Part shown: positions 1-10,731 of the stretch, in pieces | How the letters are laid out: each line of letters opens with the position of its first letter | How positions within the stretch are numbered: position 1 is the stretch's first letter | NCBI GenBank assembly: GCA_028095005.1 | Contig: CM051460.1 | Coordinates: forward strand, 64,891,676-64,955,675 | Direction of reading: 5' to 3' | DNA length: 64,000 bases | From: Rhynchospora pubera | Lineage: Eukaryota > Streptophyta > Magnoliopsida > Poales > Cyperaceae | Position numbers and translations under genes: made by a program | The notes under the pieces: model-generated | The model's database searches: none | Seen by the model: only the letters and a program-made list of their open reading frames with translations | Told to the model about the DNA's origin: nothing

Positions 1-1231
1 TCATAGCTGCCATTTTCTTTTCATTTCTTTCAATAATGCTCATCAATTTTGGCCTTTCGCCTTCATTCCAGCGATCTTTACCATTTACATCTTCTTCCTC
101 GTCCCCCGTTGGTCCTTCTTCATTTATAATGCGACTTGAGGAAGCACGATCTCGCTTATCCTTGTTGTCCCTCTTGGTGAAGGGAACTTCTCCATCGCTG
201 GCCATGTTCACAAAGGCGTGCATTTCATGCTCTTCATTTATTTCAACCATTTGAACCCGAGCGTGGACCACAAGTTGGCCATCTTCTCGTGCGACATGCC
301 TTTTCTTGTTACGTGGCTCTTGATCCACTTCCATGGGTTGTGCCTTCTCTTTAGGCACCCAAACCTTCTTAGGTCCCAACCTTTCCTTGACTGATTTGAC
401 TCTTTGCCCCAGTCTCTGGTGTACGGCAGAATATCCTTTCTTTTGACCTTTAGGTCCCAATCGCTCGTGGACCGATGCACGCGGAAAGGACAATCTTTCC
501 TTCACCGATTATCGATTTTGAGGGCTTCTCCCTTTATATTGCATTTGATACTCGGGAGGAAATTCCTCCATGGTCTTTAGCACGGCTATGGGCGAATTCT
601 TCCTCACGAGACGGAGCGTGGAGAAAGGATTGCTGACTGGCAAGTTCGGTCTCACTTCCAACTCATTCTTATAGGCCCGTTGGACCTTCTTCATTGTCCT
701 TGCATTTTGAGAGACCGGAGCATACACCTTCTTCACGGTCATCCTCTTGGTAGGGGAACGGCGACGAGATTGGTTCCTTTGAGGGGAGTGGATTGGACTT
801 GAGCGAGCCCGCTTGTGGGAGATAGTTGTCCATTCTTCCTCCTTCATAGAATCGATTTCCATTGGATCTTCGACAGCCTTGGTGATCTCCACCACTTCCT
901 CGAGTGGCTCCTCGACAACCACCCTTGCCAATTTGAAACTTCCATCATTACCTTGGACGACGGGCACGTAGGAGTGTCCAAAAGGTATGCCTCCAATCAT
1001 GAAGTCGTCGTTGTAGCAGATCGGCACTCCTCCGATCCTGAGAACTCCAGTGGGCCTAAAAGCGTCAATGCTAGTGAATGCCATCTCAACCTGCAATGAC
1101 ACAAACTTGATGTTACCGTTAGAGTTATTTATTAAAATTTCCTTAGCCCTTACATCACCCTTCAAGTCCCAAAGATGAGAGGAGAAAGAGGTCCCACCGG
1201 GCGTGCCAGAGAATCTGTCGCGGCTTTTTCG
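1..1231 (-). pseudogene. LTR-retroelement polyprotein fragment, possibly Ty3/gypsy, one stop
   Basis: One minus-strand reading frame is open from about 1231 to the window edge except for a single TAA at 509-511. The first part (about 218 codons) carries phrases such as GVLRIGGVPICYNDDF and a basic segment. After the stop the same frame continues with repeated SVKERL, SVHERLG, AVHQRLG and SVKERLG motifs (about 508-360), then an acidic, lysine-rich stretch. Short repeated ERLG motifs of this kind occur in plant Ty3/gypsy polyproteins between gag and pol; that assignment is from memory and uncertain. No zinc knuckle, protease, RT or integrase motif is visible, so the function is unproven. The neighbouring tandem-repeat block supports a retroelement origin, since Tat/Ogre-type elements often carry such arrays. 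No ATG starts the frame convincingly, and the 3' part lies outside the window. Confidence 0.5.
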
Positions 1232-1719
1232 TCATTATTCTCCTCGAAGGAATTTCTCGAAAAACAATGGGAACATAGCCTTAGATTCACCTCCCTTAAG
1301 GTTTCGATCTCTGTAGCGGGTATCTCTTGAAACAAGAGAATCCTAGCAAGAGTCGCTACTTAAAGAAGTTTCTTGATTTAGCGGGTCCTTTCTTTCCAAT
1401 AGGCGCAAGCCCCTATTGTTAATTACCCCGTAGTTGCCTACGGGAACCTCTGATTAAGGGATGTAAAGGGTATTGACGTAATGAGCTAAGAAAAGAGACT
1501 TATGGAGTGCTATTATTTGTCTTAATGGGGGCCTTAATTGATGGTACCAAACCTGATTGACGGGACCCAATTAAGGATCGCTAAACTTTTATAAGACTTT
1601 GAACTTGAGCTTATACTAAAAGAAGAACGTGAATTTTGGTTTAGAAGAGGTTTTCGTTTGAGAGAAAAAGTCTTCACTCGGAGTCGTTTGAAGTCATTTT
1701 GGGTAAACTCTCGGGGCTA

Positions 1720-3035
1720 TGACTGGCCTTCTTGTGAGAGTGAAAGGAGTTTCGCAACCTTCGAGGCATTTGATGTCACTTGTGAAAGTTGGTTCTTTTA
1801 CAACCCTCGGGACATTTGGCATCACTTGTGAGAGTTGGTTCTCGGGCCATTTGGCGGCTTCTTGTGAGAACAAAGGAGTTTACAACCTTCCGGGCATTTG
1901 GCGCCACTTGTGAAAGTTGGTTCTTTTACAACACTCGGGACATTTGGCGTCACCTGTGAGAGTCGGTTCTCGGGCCATTTGGCGGCTTCTTGTGAGAACG
2001 AAAGGAAAGTTTACAACCTTCGGGACATTTGGCGCCACTTGTGAAAGTTGGTTCTTTTACAACCCTCGGGACATTTGGCGTCACTTGTGAGAGTTGGTTC
2101 TCGGGCCATTTGGCGGCTTCTTGTGAGAACGAAAGGCAAGTTTACAACCTTCGGGGCATTTGGCGCCACTTGTGAAAGTTGGTTCTTTTACAACCCTCGG
2201 GACATTTGGCGTCACTTGTGATAGTTAGTTCTCGGGCCATTTGGCGGCTTCTTGTGAGAACAAAGGAGTTTTACAACCTTCGGGGCATTTGGCGTCTTTG
2301 AGCGAAAGTTGGTTCTTTTACAACCCTAGGGACCATCTTGATCGGTCTTCTTAATAAGAGTCGGTTCTCGAGACCATCTTAGTCGGTCTTCTTAATAAGA
2401 GTCGGTTCTCGGGACCATCTTAGTCGGTCTTCTTGTGAGAACAAAGAGGAGTTTTACAACCTTCGGGGCATTTGGCGCCTTTGAGCGAAAGTTGGTTCTT
2501 TTACAACCCTCGGGACCTCTTGGACGGTCTTCTTGTGAGAGTTGGTTCTTTAACGACCCTAGGGACCATCTTAGTCGGTCTTCTTAATAAGAGTCGGTTC
2601 TCGGGACCATCTTAGTCGGTCTTCTTGTGAGAACGAAAAGGAATTTTACAACCTTCGGGGCATTTGGCGCCTTTGAGCGAAAGTTGGTTCTTTTACAACC
2701 CTAGGGACCATCTTGATCGGTCTTCTTAATAAGAGTTGGTTCTTTAACGACCCTAGGGACCATCTTAGTCGGTCTTCTTGATAAGAGTCGGTTCTCGGGA
2801 CCATCTTAGTCGGTCTTCTTGTGAGAACAAAAATGGAATTTTACAACCTTCGGGGCATTTGGCGCCTTTGAGCGAAAGTTGGTTCTTTTACAACCCTAGG
2901 GACCATCTTGATCGGTCTTCTTAATAAGAGTTGGTTCTTTAACGACCCTAGGGACCATCTTGATCGGTCTTCTTAATAAGAGTCGGTTCTCGGGACCATC
3001 TTAGTCGGTCTTCTTGTGAGAACGAAAATGGAATT
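1720..3035. repeat. Tandem repeat block with two unit types
   Basis: The words ACAACCTTCGGGGCATTTGG and GTGAAAGTTGGTTCTTTTAC recur throughout. Units start near 1756, 1882, 2013, 2145, 2274, 2457, 2650 and 2845. The first four have a period of about 126-132 bp and contain 'gggccatttggcggcttc'. From about 2320 the period rises to about 183-195 bp and the segment 'gaccatcttagtcggtctt' appears, itself repeated two or three times per unit. This is a nested, higher-order array, probably internal to a retroelement. No convincing coding frame crosses it. Confidence 0.9.
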
Positions 3036-5719
3036 CTTTGGACGAGGGGGCCCGTAAGAATTCGATTTCTAAGTCATCTAAGGTTGATCTCAACCCTAAC
3101 GAGGGACTTTTCCTCAAACGAAGAGGTTTCGGTTTTGACTTTGGGTTTCGCGTTTAGACTTTTAATTTTGATGTTTCACTTGGGATATTGGTGATTTTTA
3201 TTCACTTTGGCCTTTTGAATTTTTTGACTTTTAAACTAAATCCTTTCTTGGATTTAAAAAAAAAAACTTATTTTGAGGGTCTTTTAATATTTAAAAATAT
3301 TATTCTTGAAATCTCTTGGATATCGAAAGTATTTAGTTATAAGTTTTATTTAGAAGATATTGAAGAGGTTGGTTTACTTTGACTTTTTTGTAATTTGGAA
3401 AATGTATTTGAAAACACTTGAGTTCGAAAATATCATATTTGGAATTTTTATTTCAAAAGTATTTAGTTTTAGTTTTAGAATTTTATAAATGGGTTTATTA
3501 ATTTTCTAAGATTTTATAAAATTCATTTTTAAAGTGAAAAATACAAAAGGCCACTACTTTGACATAATTCTATATCAAAGTATCAGTGAATTTGGCTTAT
3601 TTTGATTTTTAAAATTTTATGGATATTTTATTTATATTTTTCTGAGGTTCTTGCTATTTTTAAGGAGTTTTTAAAGTTTCAGTTTGTTTATTAATTTTCT
3701 TATTGGGCCACGTCATCAAGCTGAGCTGATGTGGCAGAGACAGAATTCTAATTTCGTTGTTGGGCTCAACCCTCAATTGTCAGGAGTCAACTCCATGGGT
3801 TCTACTGCTGCTTCGCCACAGACGATCGAAGGGGTCTCGGCGCTGATGTTCAAAAGGAGAAGACGGGTTCGTTTTCGCCGTTAATGGGTTTGATTAATAA
3901 CGGGTGTGAACCCGCTAACGTTTCCGGCCATCGCAACTTGTCGGCAAGAGCTTTCCGGCGTCGCGAGAGAGAGAAGAACACGATGGTGGTCTCCGTTTTT
4001 GTCGCGTCATTGTCGTTTGGTCAGGGGACGAAGAGTTTTAGTCGGGCAGATTATAAAATTAGTGTTCAATTTAGTCCCTGTAGTTTTATATTCGCGTTTT
4101 CTGGTGATCGTCGTCGCTACAGTCGACGAAGCTGGCCCTATTAGAGTCACGACAGAGCGGAGAACATGAGGGTTCGTTCAATCGGTACCACGCTAGGTCA
4201 ATTTGGTTGAGGTACCAAACCTCTGGTACAGCCTGACATGTGGGTTTGAGAAAGATATTGAAGTTGTGATTCGGTTAAGCCTTAGTACCAGATTATGTCT
4301 AACTTATCTTACTTCATGTTTGGATGCGTGTCTGTACCAAACCTACCAATTAACAGTTCTTTCATGAATTTGACTCATCTCAACGTTGATCAATGCAAAG
4401 TTCTTTTCTTTTTTTTTTTCTTCTTTTTTTTTTTACTTGTGCACATAGTCAGGTTCAGGGAATTGTCATGCTACGTATAGTTCTTATTGATGCATTAGAT
4501 ACTTAGTACAAAGGTTTATACCTGACATCAAGCTAGCTATTCTATGTCACCAATTACCAATTAATATTTCACATGTGTTTATTTGGCCTGATCTAAAATA
4601 TGTACATGCAATCCATCTAATAGCAATCTAGAATATCAAATCACATAGCAGTGTCACTCAGTATTGCACAATCCTTTATGTAATAAGGCATGTGATACTG
4701 TTAATTAGAGAGAGAAAGAACGAATATCTGGTTATACCGAAGCTCAGCAGCCGGGTAACAGTGAATATGAATTAAACTGAAGAGCAACTAGACAAGCAAA
4801 GTACATCTAACAACAGTTCTCTGAATTTTAACAATTAATCCCTCAACTTCCAATTTACTAAATGTGCAAGATCCTTTTATTTCAACAGAATATAATGTTA
4901 CCTTTATGAAATGTGATTGGTTAATGAATGAAACTTACTGAAGAAAAAATTCCACTTAACAAGATTTAATGTTTCAAATTATAATAAGGAAGAAGAAAAC
5001 CAATAAGGTTCTACAAGAAAAGGAAGATCAAGCAGGTTTACAAAAAAAAAAAATTATTCATAGAACCTTCATTTTTCATAGAAAATTTATGAGACAGACC
5101 TTATATTATTTACTTATTCGTAGAAAATTACCAAATTCACAGAACATTTGTTTTTCATATGCTTTATTAACACTAAAGACGCAACAACAGATTTTTAGGA
5201 AACATAGCTTGCCACAGTTTGATTATTAATTATAATTGCAAGAAGTAATAATGTAAGAGTATTTTTATTAAGGTCCCTTGAAAATCCGAATATGCTATTT
5301 CATCATGATCATGCACTTTTTAACAATTTAATTATGCTATCTCACTAATCTACAGTTCAGGAGCACTCAGGTCATGTCAAAGTATTCTTAAGAGCTACAC
5401 GTATGCACAATAGTCCAAAATTATGTGCAGTTTCGATCCTAATGGAATTTCGGCAGCATTTCGGCTTGTTGTCAATGGACATGGTTTCCCTCACCATGGC
5501 TCAAGGCCATTGGAAGAGAAAGCTATCTGGAACTGGAGAGACTCCAGTCGAGGTAAAGGAAGCCAGAGACTGAGGAAACCACAGCCCAGGCATTGTGTAA
5601 ACCAGGGACAGGAGAAATCTCCAGCCGAGGCGTGTTGTTGTGTATGTGAGAAGAGGAGTAGAGAGAAGAAGAGGAGAAGAAGAGAATGCAATTCAATCCA
5701 AGAGAATTGATCAAGAAGG
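3036..5719. other. Unassigned repeat-like, non-coding stretch
   Basis: 3100-3700 is T-rich. 3700-4170 is more GC-rich and has short unrelated open frames. 4400-4435 holds a poly(T) run. 5420-5719 carries the related phrases 'ctccagtcgagg' and 'ctccagccgagg', then an AG-rich purine tract into which the copia element at 5725 inserted. I recognise no gene. The stretch may belong to the same large retroelement remnant as 1-3035. Confidence 0.4.
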
Positions 5720-5724
5720 ACCTC

Positions 5725-6021
5725 TGTAATTTAAGAAGTGATAAGAGAGAGAGAAGTGTAATTGAATAATTTCATTGAGTTTTTCCCATACTGAGTACAC
5801 GGCTGCTTATGCTAATATATAGATACAATAGAGAATTAAACCCTAAATTAACTATCTCTTATTGGTTGATCTCAAATCATGTCAGAGCAGCTTGTCTTCA
5901 TGTGTGCGCTGGAATGCCAGCTGCTATTCTGGTACTGTGATGGTCCAGAGAAGCATCTTCAGCTGATGTGCCAATTTCACCAGTAGCACTGGAAACGGAG
6001 CTATCCAGTGGTGATGTTACA
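5725..6021 (-). repeat. 3' LTR of copia copy 1
   Basis: 297 bp, begins TGTAATTTAAG and ends GATGTTACA on the plus strand. It matches 10430-10726 base for base as far as I can read. The minus-strand pol frame runs into it and stops at 5898. Confidence 0.95.
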
Positions 6022-7650
6022 ACCCCCCCACAAGCTAATGGTAGAGAACCGACCGTTAGCTTGTCACGCAACAGAAGAAAACGTGGTGTGGTCAGAGGCT
6101 TCGTCATAATATCAGCAATTTGATCTTTTGAGCATAGGAACTTGATAATTAGAGCTTTGCTTTGAACTCGTTCTCGAATGAAATGATAATCGATCTCCAC
6201 ATGCTTTGTGCGGGCATGAAACATAGGATTAGAGGCAAGGAAGGTCGCCCCTATGTTGTCACACCATAGAATAGGTGGAGATGAACACTGGACATGAAGT
6301 TCCTTTAGCAAAAACAATAACCATTGAAGTTCAGCTGCAGCAAGGGATAATGCGCGATATTCTGCCTCAGTACTGGACCGAGAGACCGTGGCTTGCTTCT
6401 TAGCACTCCAAGAAATCAAGTTTGGGCCAAAGAAGATAGTGAATCCCGAGGTAGATCGACGGTCATCCGGACAACCCGCCCAATCCGAGTCACTATAAGC
6501 ATGTAGAACCGGTGAATGTGTAGGTTTAAGATGCAAGCCATGAGTGAGAGTTCCTTTTAGGTACCTTAGTATACGTTTGACAGCTGTCCAGTGAACTGTT
6601 GTGGGTGAATGCATGAATTGAGATACCCTATTAACAGCAAATGTAATGTCGGGTCGAGTGATTGTGGCGTATTGGAGAGCACCAACAACCATGCGGTAGA
6701 GAGAAGGATTTTCCATGGGATCACCGTCATGAGCTGAGAGATTTGTGTTAACTACCATGGGAGAGTCACACGGTTTGGTAAGTAGCATGTTTGCCTTGAT
6801 GAGAATATCTTGCAAGTACTTTGATTGAGAGAGTAAGAGGCCGGTTGGAGTGTTCAAAACCGAGATTCCAAGGAAGAAGTTGAGTGATCCAAGATCCTTG
6901 ATGGCAAACCGTGTATGTAGATGATCAATCACTCTTGTAATAGGTGCAGGTGCATTGCCAGTAATTACAATATCATCTACATACACTAACACAACCATGG
7001 TGCAACCATGTTGACGATACACAAAGAGAGATGGGTCATATTGAGATGCATTGAATCCATAAGCAAGAAGGGCAGAGCTCAACGTGTGAAACCATGCGCG
7101 AGGTGATTGTTTTAGACCGTACAATGCCTTGGTGAGACAACAAACATGATCGGGCTTTGAGGAATCAATGAAGCCCGGTGGTTGGCACATGTAAACGGTT
7201 TCTTTTAACTCTCCATGAAGAAACGCATTTTGAACGTCCAATTGTTTGATAGACCAGCCAAGAGAGATTGCAATTGAGAGAACAAGGCGAATGGTCATAG
7301 GACGAATGACTGGACTGTAGGTATCAAAGTAATCGATGCCTTCCTCTTGAGTGTAGCCCTTAGCAACAAGGCGGGCCTTATAGCGTTCGATGGAACCATC
7401 GGCATTGCGCTTGATACGATAAACCCACTTGCAGCCCACAATGTTCTTATCATCGGGTGGAGGGACAAGAATCCATGTGTTGTTTTGAGCAAGTGCATTA
7501 ATTTCTTTGGCCATAGCCTCTCGCCAAATAGGTGATTGATTGGCTTGTTTAAATGATGAAGGTTCAGTGGCAGAAGTTGAGGAGTGAAGAGCAACATATT
7601 CTGGATAGGTTCGAGGCTTGCGGGTGTTGTCTCGTGTTCTAGTAAGTCAT
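5898..7650 (-). CDS. Copia copy 1 pol, reverse transcriptase and RNase H part
   Basis: This frame encodes the C-terminal half of the polyprotein. The reverse transcriptase begins near NNTWILVPP and GCKWVYRIK, followed by KQLDVQNAFLHGEL, and has the catalytic YVDD motif in VLVYVDDIVITG. RNase H shows YSDSDWAGCPDDRRSTSGF, SSTEAEYRAL and DYHFIRERV. The frame is open upstream to about 7650, where it should join the gag-integrase frame; a surplus A/T near 7644 shifts the reading. The matching junction in copy 2 (MTTRTRDNTRK) shows where the frames should meet. The stop lies at 5898, about 41 codons inside the 3' LTR, so the polypurine tract is also coding here. Confidence 0.9.
6022..6031 (-). other. 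Polypurine tract of copia copy 1
   Basis: On the minus strand the sequence directly before the 3' LTR reads TGTGGGGGGGT, a purine run in the position expected for plus-strand priming. Confidence 0.75.
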
Positions 7651-10413
7651 GGGATGAACGGAGGATAATGGATTGGCAGTGGACGGGTGATCGGCAGAGG
7701 GAAGAGGTGTGTTATCAGGTGGCAAGGATGAAGATGGGCCTGGACGGTCAGAAGAGACTGTAGAAATTGGTGTTTGGGCAGGAGGTGGAGTTAAAATGCG
7801 GGCAGGGGCAGTGCCTGAGGGTGAAGAAGGCGTGCGGTCAGAGAATTGCTGAGGCAGGGCAGTATGAATGAGCTGGACAGGAGTATTTGAAATTGGGGCA
7901 GCAGCTTGAGAAGTTGTAACGGTAACCTGAGGTGTTGGAATGGTTTGAGGAGGAGAAACAGAGGCTGTCCAGAGTGAGAGTAAAGTAGCGGTTGAGGTAG
8001 AATTGTCTTCCATTGTTGAACCTGAAGATTTATCTTGACTAAAGGGAAATGTAAGTTCATCAAACACTACATGTCGAGATATATATATCTTGTTGGTAGG
8101 TAAATGAAGACATTTATATCCTTTGTGATGTTGGGCATAACCAATAAAAACACATGGCAAGGATCTATTTTGCAATTTATGATCGATGTATGGACGAATA
8201 TTAGGAAAACAAAGACAACCAAGCACCTTCAAGAAGTTATAATCGGGTGTATTATGAAATAATTTTTGAAAGGGGATAGCATTGATGGACGAAGTAGGAA
8301 GTCGATTTATGAGAAATACTATACTTGCAAAGATGTCATCCCAATAAGAAAGAGGGAGAGAAGCTCTAGTCATGGTTGCAAGAGATAACTCAATGATATA
8401 ACGATGCATTCGTTCGGCCAATCCATTTTGTTGTGGTGTATAGGGACAAGAAATTTGATAATTGATTTGTGGAAATAGGCGAAGAAGAGGTTTGTACTCC
8501 GTACCACCATCAATACGTAGTGTTTTTATTTTATGGTTTAAGAGATTCTCAACTTGTTGTTTAAAGAGAGAGAACACTTGAGATAATTCATCTTTTGTTC
8601 TAAGAAAATATATCCAAGTAAAATGAGTATAATCATCCACAAATATCACATAATAACGATAACCTTCTTTTGATAAAATTGGAGAAGGACCCCAAAGATC
8701 GGAGTGTACAAGTTCAAGAGGAGAATAAGATGAAGAAGAGCTAGAATTAAAAGGCAATTTGTGTGATTTTGCCATACAACATTCATTACAAAGAGATAAC
8801 TTATGCAAAGAACATGGTAAAATAAACTTATTCAAGAGATACATAGTAGTAGTAGAAGAGGGATGACCCAAACGAGCATGCCAAAGATCAGCCGAGACCC
8901 GAGTACCAAGTAGAGCTTGAGGAGTGGTGGAGATAGGTGAAGAGGAGAGAATGAAAAGACCATTAATAAGTGGAGCTTGAAGAAGAAGATGCTTGGTTTG
9001 ACGATCCTTAATTTGATAAAAGGAAGAAGAAAACTCAATAAGTAAAGAATTATCACTAAGAAGTTTTGATAAGCTTAAGAGATTTTTTGTGAATTTCGGT
9101 ATATGAAGAATATCATTGAGCAAGAGAGAAAAAGTAGAAAATTGCAAAATAGAAGAGCCAATGTGAGAAATTGTCATACCCAAACCATTCCCAATTTGAA
9201 GAGTGTCTTGACCTTCATAGGCAACAAAGGATGTGAGATTGTTGAGGTCGGGAGTCACGTGATGTGTCGCACCCGAGTCGATACACCATTCATGTGGAGC
9301 TGAGGAGGTGGAGGCCGGTTGTGCCACAAAAGCTTGATAAGGAGCGGTGGGACCCGGGCGAACAGGTGGGGTAGGAGGAGAGCTGACATATCGGCTGTCA
9401 AACCTGAAGTAACATTCAATGGCTTGGTGATTCCTTCTGCCACAAATCTGACAAGGATTAGGAAACAATTGCCGAACAAGAGCTGAAGGTGTAGAATTGT
9501 TGAAAGCTAGAAATGGTGGTCTGGGAGTCCAATAAGGTTGACGAGGTCTGGGTATAGGATTTAAATTGGGCCTAGCATTAAAGTGCTGAAAATTATTTGG
9601 GCGAGGCCCAAACTGAGTAGGCCTTGGGGAAAAATCGGGTCCAGAGAAGTATTGTGGGTTGGGATAGTGAGGTCGCGGATGCGGGTTGGGAGTAGGGTTA
9701 CGGGTTCTTGGATTGGAGTAAAAGGCCACAGGATCTGGTGCGGCTGAAAGGGTGGTGACGACGTGTTGAGAGTTCAACCTGGTTTCTCTTGTGAGCAAAA
9801 GGGAATGCAAATCTGGCACAGAAATAGGATCAGATCTAGCATTAATAGCAAGAACTAAGGCATTGAAATCAGGTCCCAATCCTCTGAGAGTGTAATTGAC
9901 AAGGTCGCTATTGGAGACAGGTGCACCAATAAAGGCCAGTTCATCGGCGATTGAGCGAAGTTTTTGAATGTACTCAGCACAAGAAGAACCGCCTTTGGTA
10001 ACACCTTGAAGTTGCTGTTGAAGCTCAACCAGACGAGCACGAGAGGCGGCGGAGAAGGTACGGTGGAGCATCGACCATAAGTCAGCAGATGTGGTGCACG
10101 ACACAACCTGAGCGAGCAGTGATTCAGATAGAGAAGAGCGAAGCCAGCCCAGCAATAGCTGATCTTGGTTATGCCAGGTAACATATTCAGGGTTGAGCTG
10201 AACTGTTGTGCCGGTAGTGATGGTTGGAGAAGGAGGAGTGGGACTTTGAACAAAACGAAAAAGGTCATAGCCATGAAGTAAAGGAGCTATTTGAGACTGC
10301 CAAGCAAGGAAATTAGTTCGATTTAATTTGGTTGAAATGGGTAGATTAAGGTGGATGAGTGATTCAGTTGAGGGGGTAGAAGAGGAAGAGGGTTGAGAGG
10401 TGGTAGCCGCCAT
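7639..10413 (-). CDS. Copia copy 1 gag, protease and integrase part
   Basis: 924 residues starting with ATG at 10413, three bases from the primer-binding site. Order: gag (about 1-300) with a proline- and asparagine-rich linker; a CX2CX4HX4C zinc knuckle CQICGRRNHQAIEC (about 320); aspartic protease active site CIDSGATHHVT (about 375); GAG-pre-integrase LWHARLGHPS; and an integrase core with its acidic residues in SDLWGPSP, RIDGGTEY and QQNGLAERMHR. After the core come a short GYxxxxKGYKCL region and a Pro/Ser/Thr-rich spacer. It ends at TAG 7639-7641 because of a one-base shift near 7644, so the polyprotein is split in two. Confidence 0.93.
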   Translation of the reverse strand: MAATTSQPSSSSTPSTESLIHLNLPISTKLNRTNFLAWQSQIAPLLHGYDLFRFVQSPTPPSPTITTGTTVQLNPEYVTWHNQDQLLLGWLRSSLSESLLAQVVSCTTSADLWSMLHRTFSAASRARLVELQQQLQGVTKGGSSCAEYIQKLRSIADELAFIGAPVSNSDLVNYTLRGLGPDFNALVLAINARSDPISVPDLHSLLLTRETRLNSQHVVTTLSAAPDPVAFYSNPRTRNPTPNPHPRPHYPNPQYFSGPDFSPRPTQFGPRPNNFQHFNARPNLNPIPRPRQPYWTPRPPFLAFNNSTPSALVRQLFPNPCQICGRRNHQAIECYFRFDSRYVSSPPTPPVRPGPTAPYQAFVAQPASTSSAPHEWCIDSGATHHVTPDLNNLTSFVAYEGQDTLQIGNGLGMTISHIGSSILQFSTFSLLLNDILHIPKFTKNLLSLSKLLSDNSLLIEFSSSFYQIKDRQTKHLLLQAPLINGLFILSSSPISTTPQALLGTRVSADLWHARLGHPSSTTTMYLLNKFILPCSLHKLSLCNECCMAKSHKLPFNSSSSSSYSPLELVHSDLWGPSPILSKEGYRYYVIFVDDYTHFTWIYFLRTKDELSQVFSLFKQQVENLLNHKIKTLRIDGGTEYKPLLRLFPQINYQISCPYTPQQNGLAERMHRYIIELSLATMTRASLPLSYWDDIFASIVFLINRLPTSSINAIPFQKLFHNTPDYNFLKVLGCLCFPNIRPYIDHKLQNRSLPCVFIGYAQHHKGYKCLHLPTNKIYISRHVVFDELTFPFSQDKSSGSTMEDNSTSTATLLSLWTASVSPPQTIPTPQVTVTTSQAAAPISNTPVQLIHTALPQQFSDRTPSSPSGTAPARILTPPPAQTPISTVSSDRPGPSSSLPPDNTPLPSADHPSTANPLSSVHPMTY

Positions 10414-10415
10414 TA

Positions 10416-10429
10416 TGGCTCTGGTACCA
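10416..10429 (-). other. Primer-binding site of copia copy 1 (initiator-Met tRNA)
   Basis: On the minus strand the bases just inside the 5' LTR read TGGTACCAGAGCCA. This matches the 3' end of plant initiator methionine tRNA (TGGTATCAGAGC...) with one substitution. It directly abuts the LTR. Confidence 0.9.
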
Positions 10430-10726
10430 TGTAATTTAAGAAGTGATAAGAGAGAGAGAAGTGTAATTGAATAATTTCATTGAGTTTTTCCCATACTGAG
10501 TACACGGCTGCTTATGCTAATATATAGATACAATAGAGAATTAAACCCTAAATTAACTATCTCTTATTGGTTGATCTCAAATCATGTCAGAGCAGCTTGT
10601 CTTCATGTGTGCGCTGGAATGCCAGCTGCTATTCTGGTACTGTGATGGTCCAGAGAAGCATCTTCAGCTGATGTGCCAATTTCACCAGTAGCACTGGAAA
10701 CGGAGCTATCCAGTGGTGATGTTACA
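10430..10726 (-). repeat. 5' LTR of copia copy 1
   Basis: 297 bp, apparently identical to 5725-6021. The repeat ACCTC follows at 10727-10731. Confidence 0.95.
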
Positions 10727-10731
10727 ACCTC

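Larger units (their letters stand above)
5725..10726 (-). mobile_element. Full-length Ty1/copia LTR retrotransposon, copy 1
   Basis: A 5002-bp element on the minus strand. It has 297-bp LTRs at both ends (TG...CA), a primer-binding site, a polypurine tract and a flanking 5-bp target duplication ACCTC (5720-5724 and 10727-10731). The domain order is gag, protease, integrase, reverse transcriptase, RNase H, which defines Ty1/copia; the proteins resemble RE1/RE2-type plant polyproteins. Reading by eye I find no difference between the LTRs, so the insertion is recent. One frame break near 7644 separates the integrase part from the RT part. Confidence 0.95.

Noticed and set aside
4405..4435. Poly(T) run as a SINE or retrogene tail
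   Set aside because: No body sequence or target duplication could be linked to it. The poly(T) runs at 33865 and 36871 are equally unsupported.
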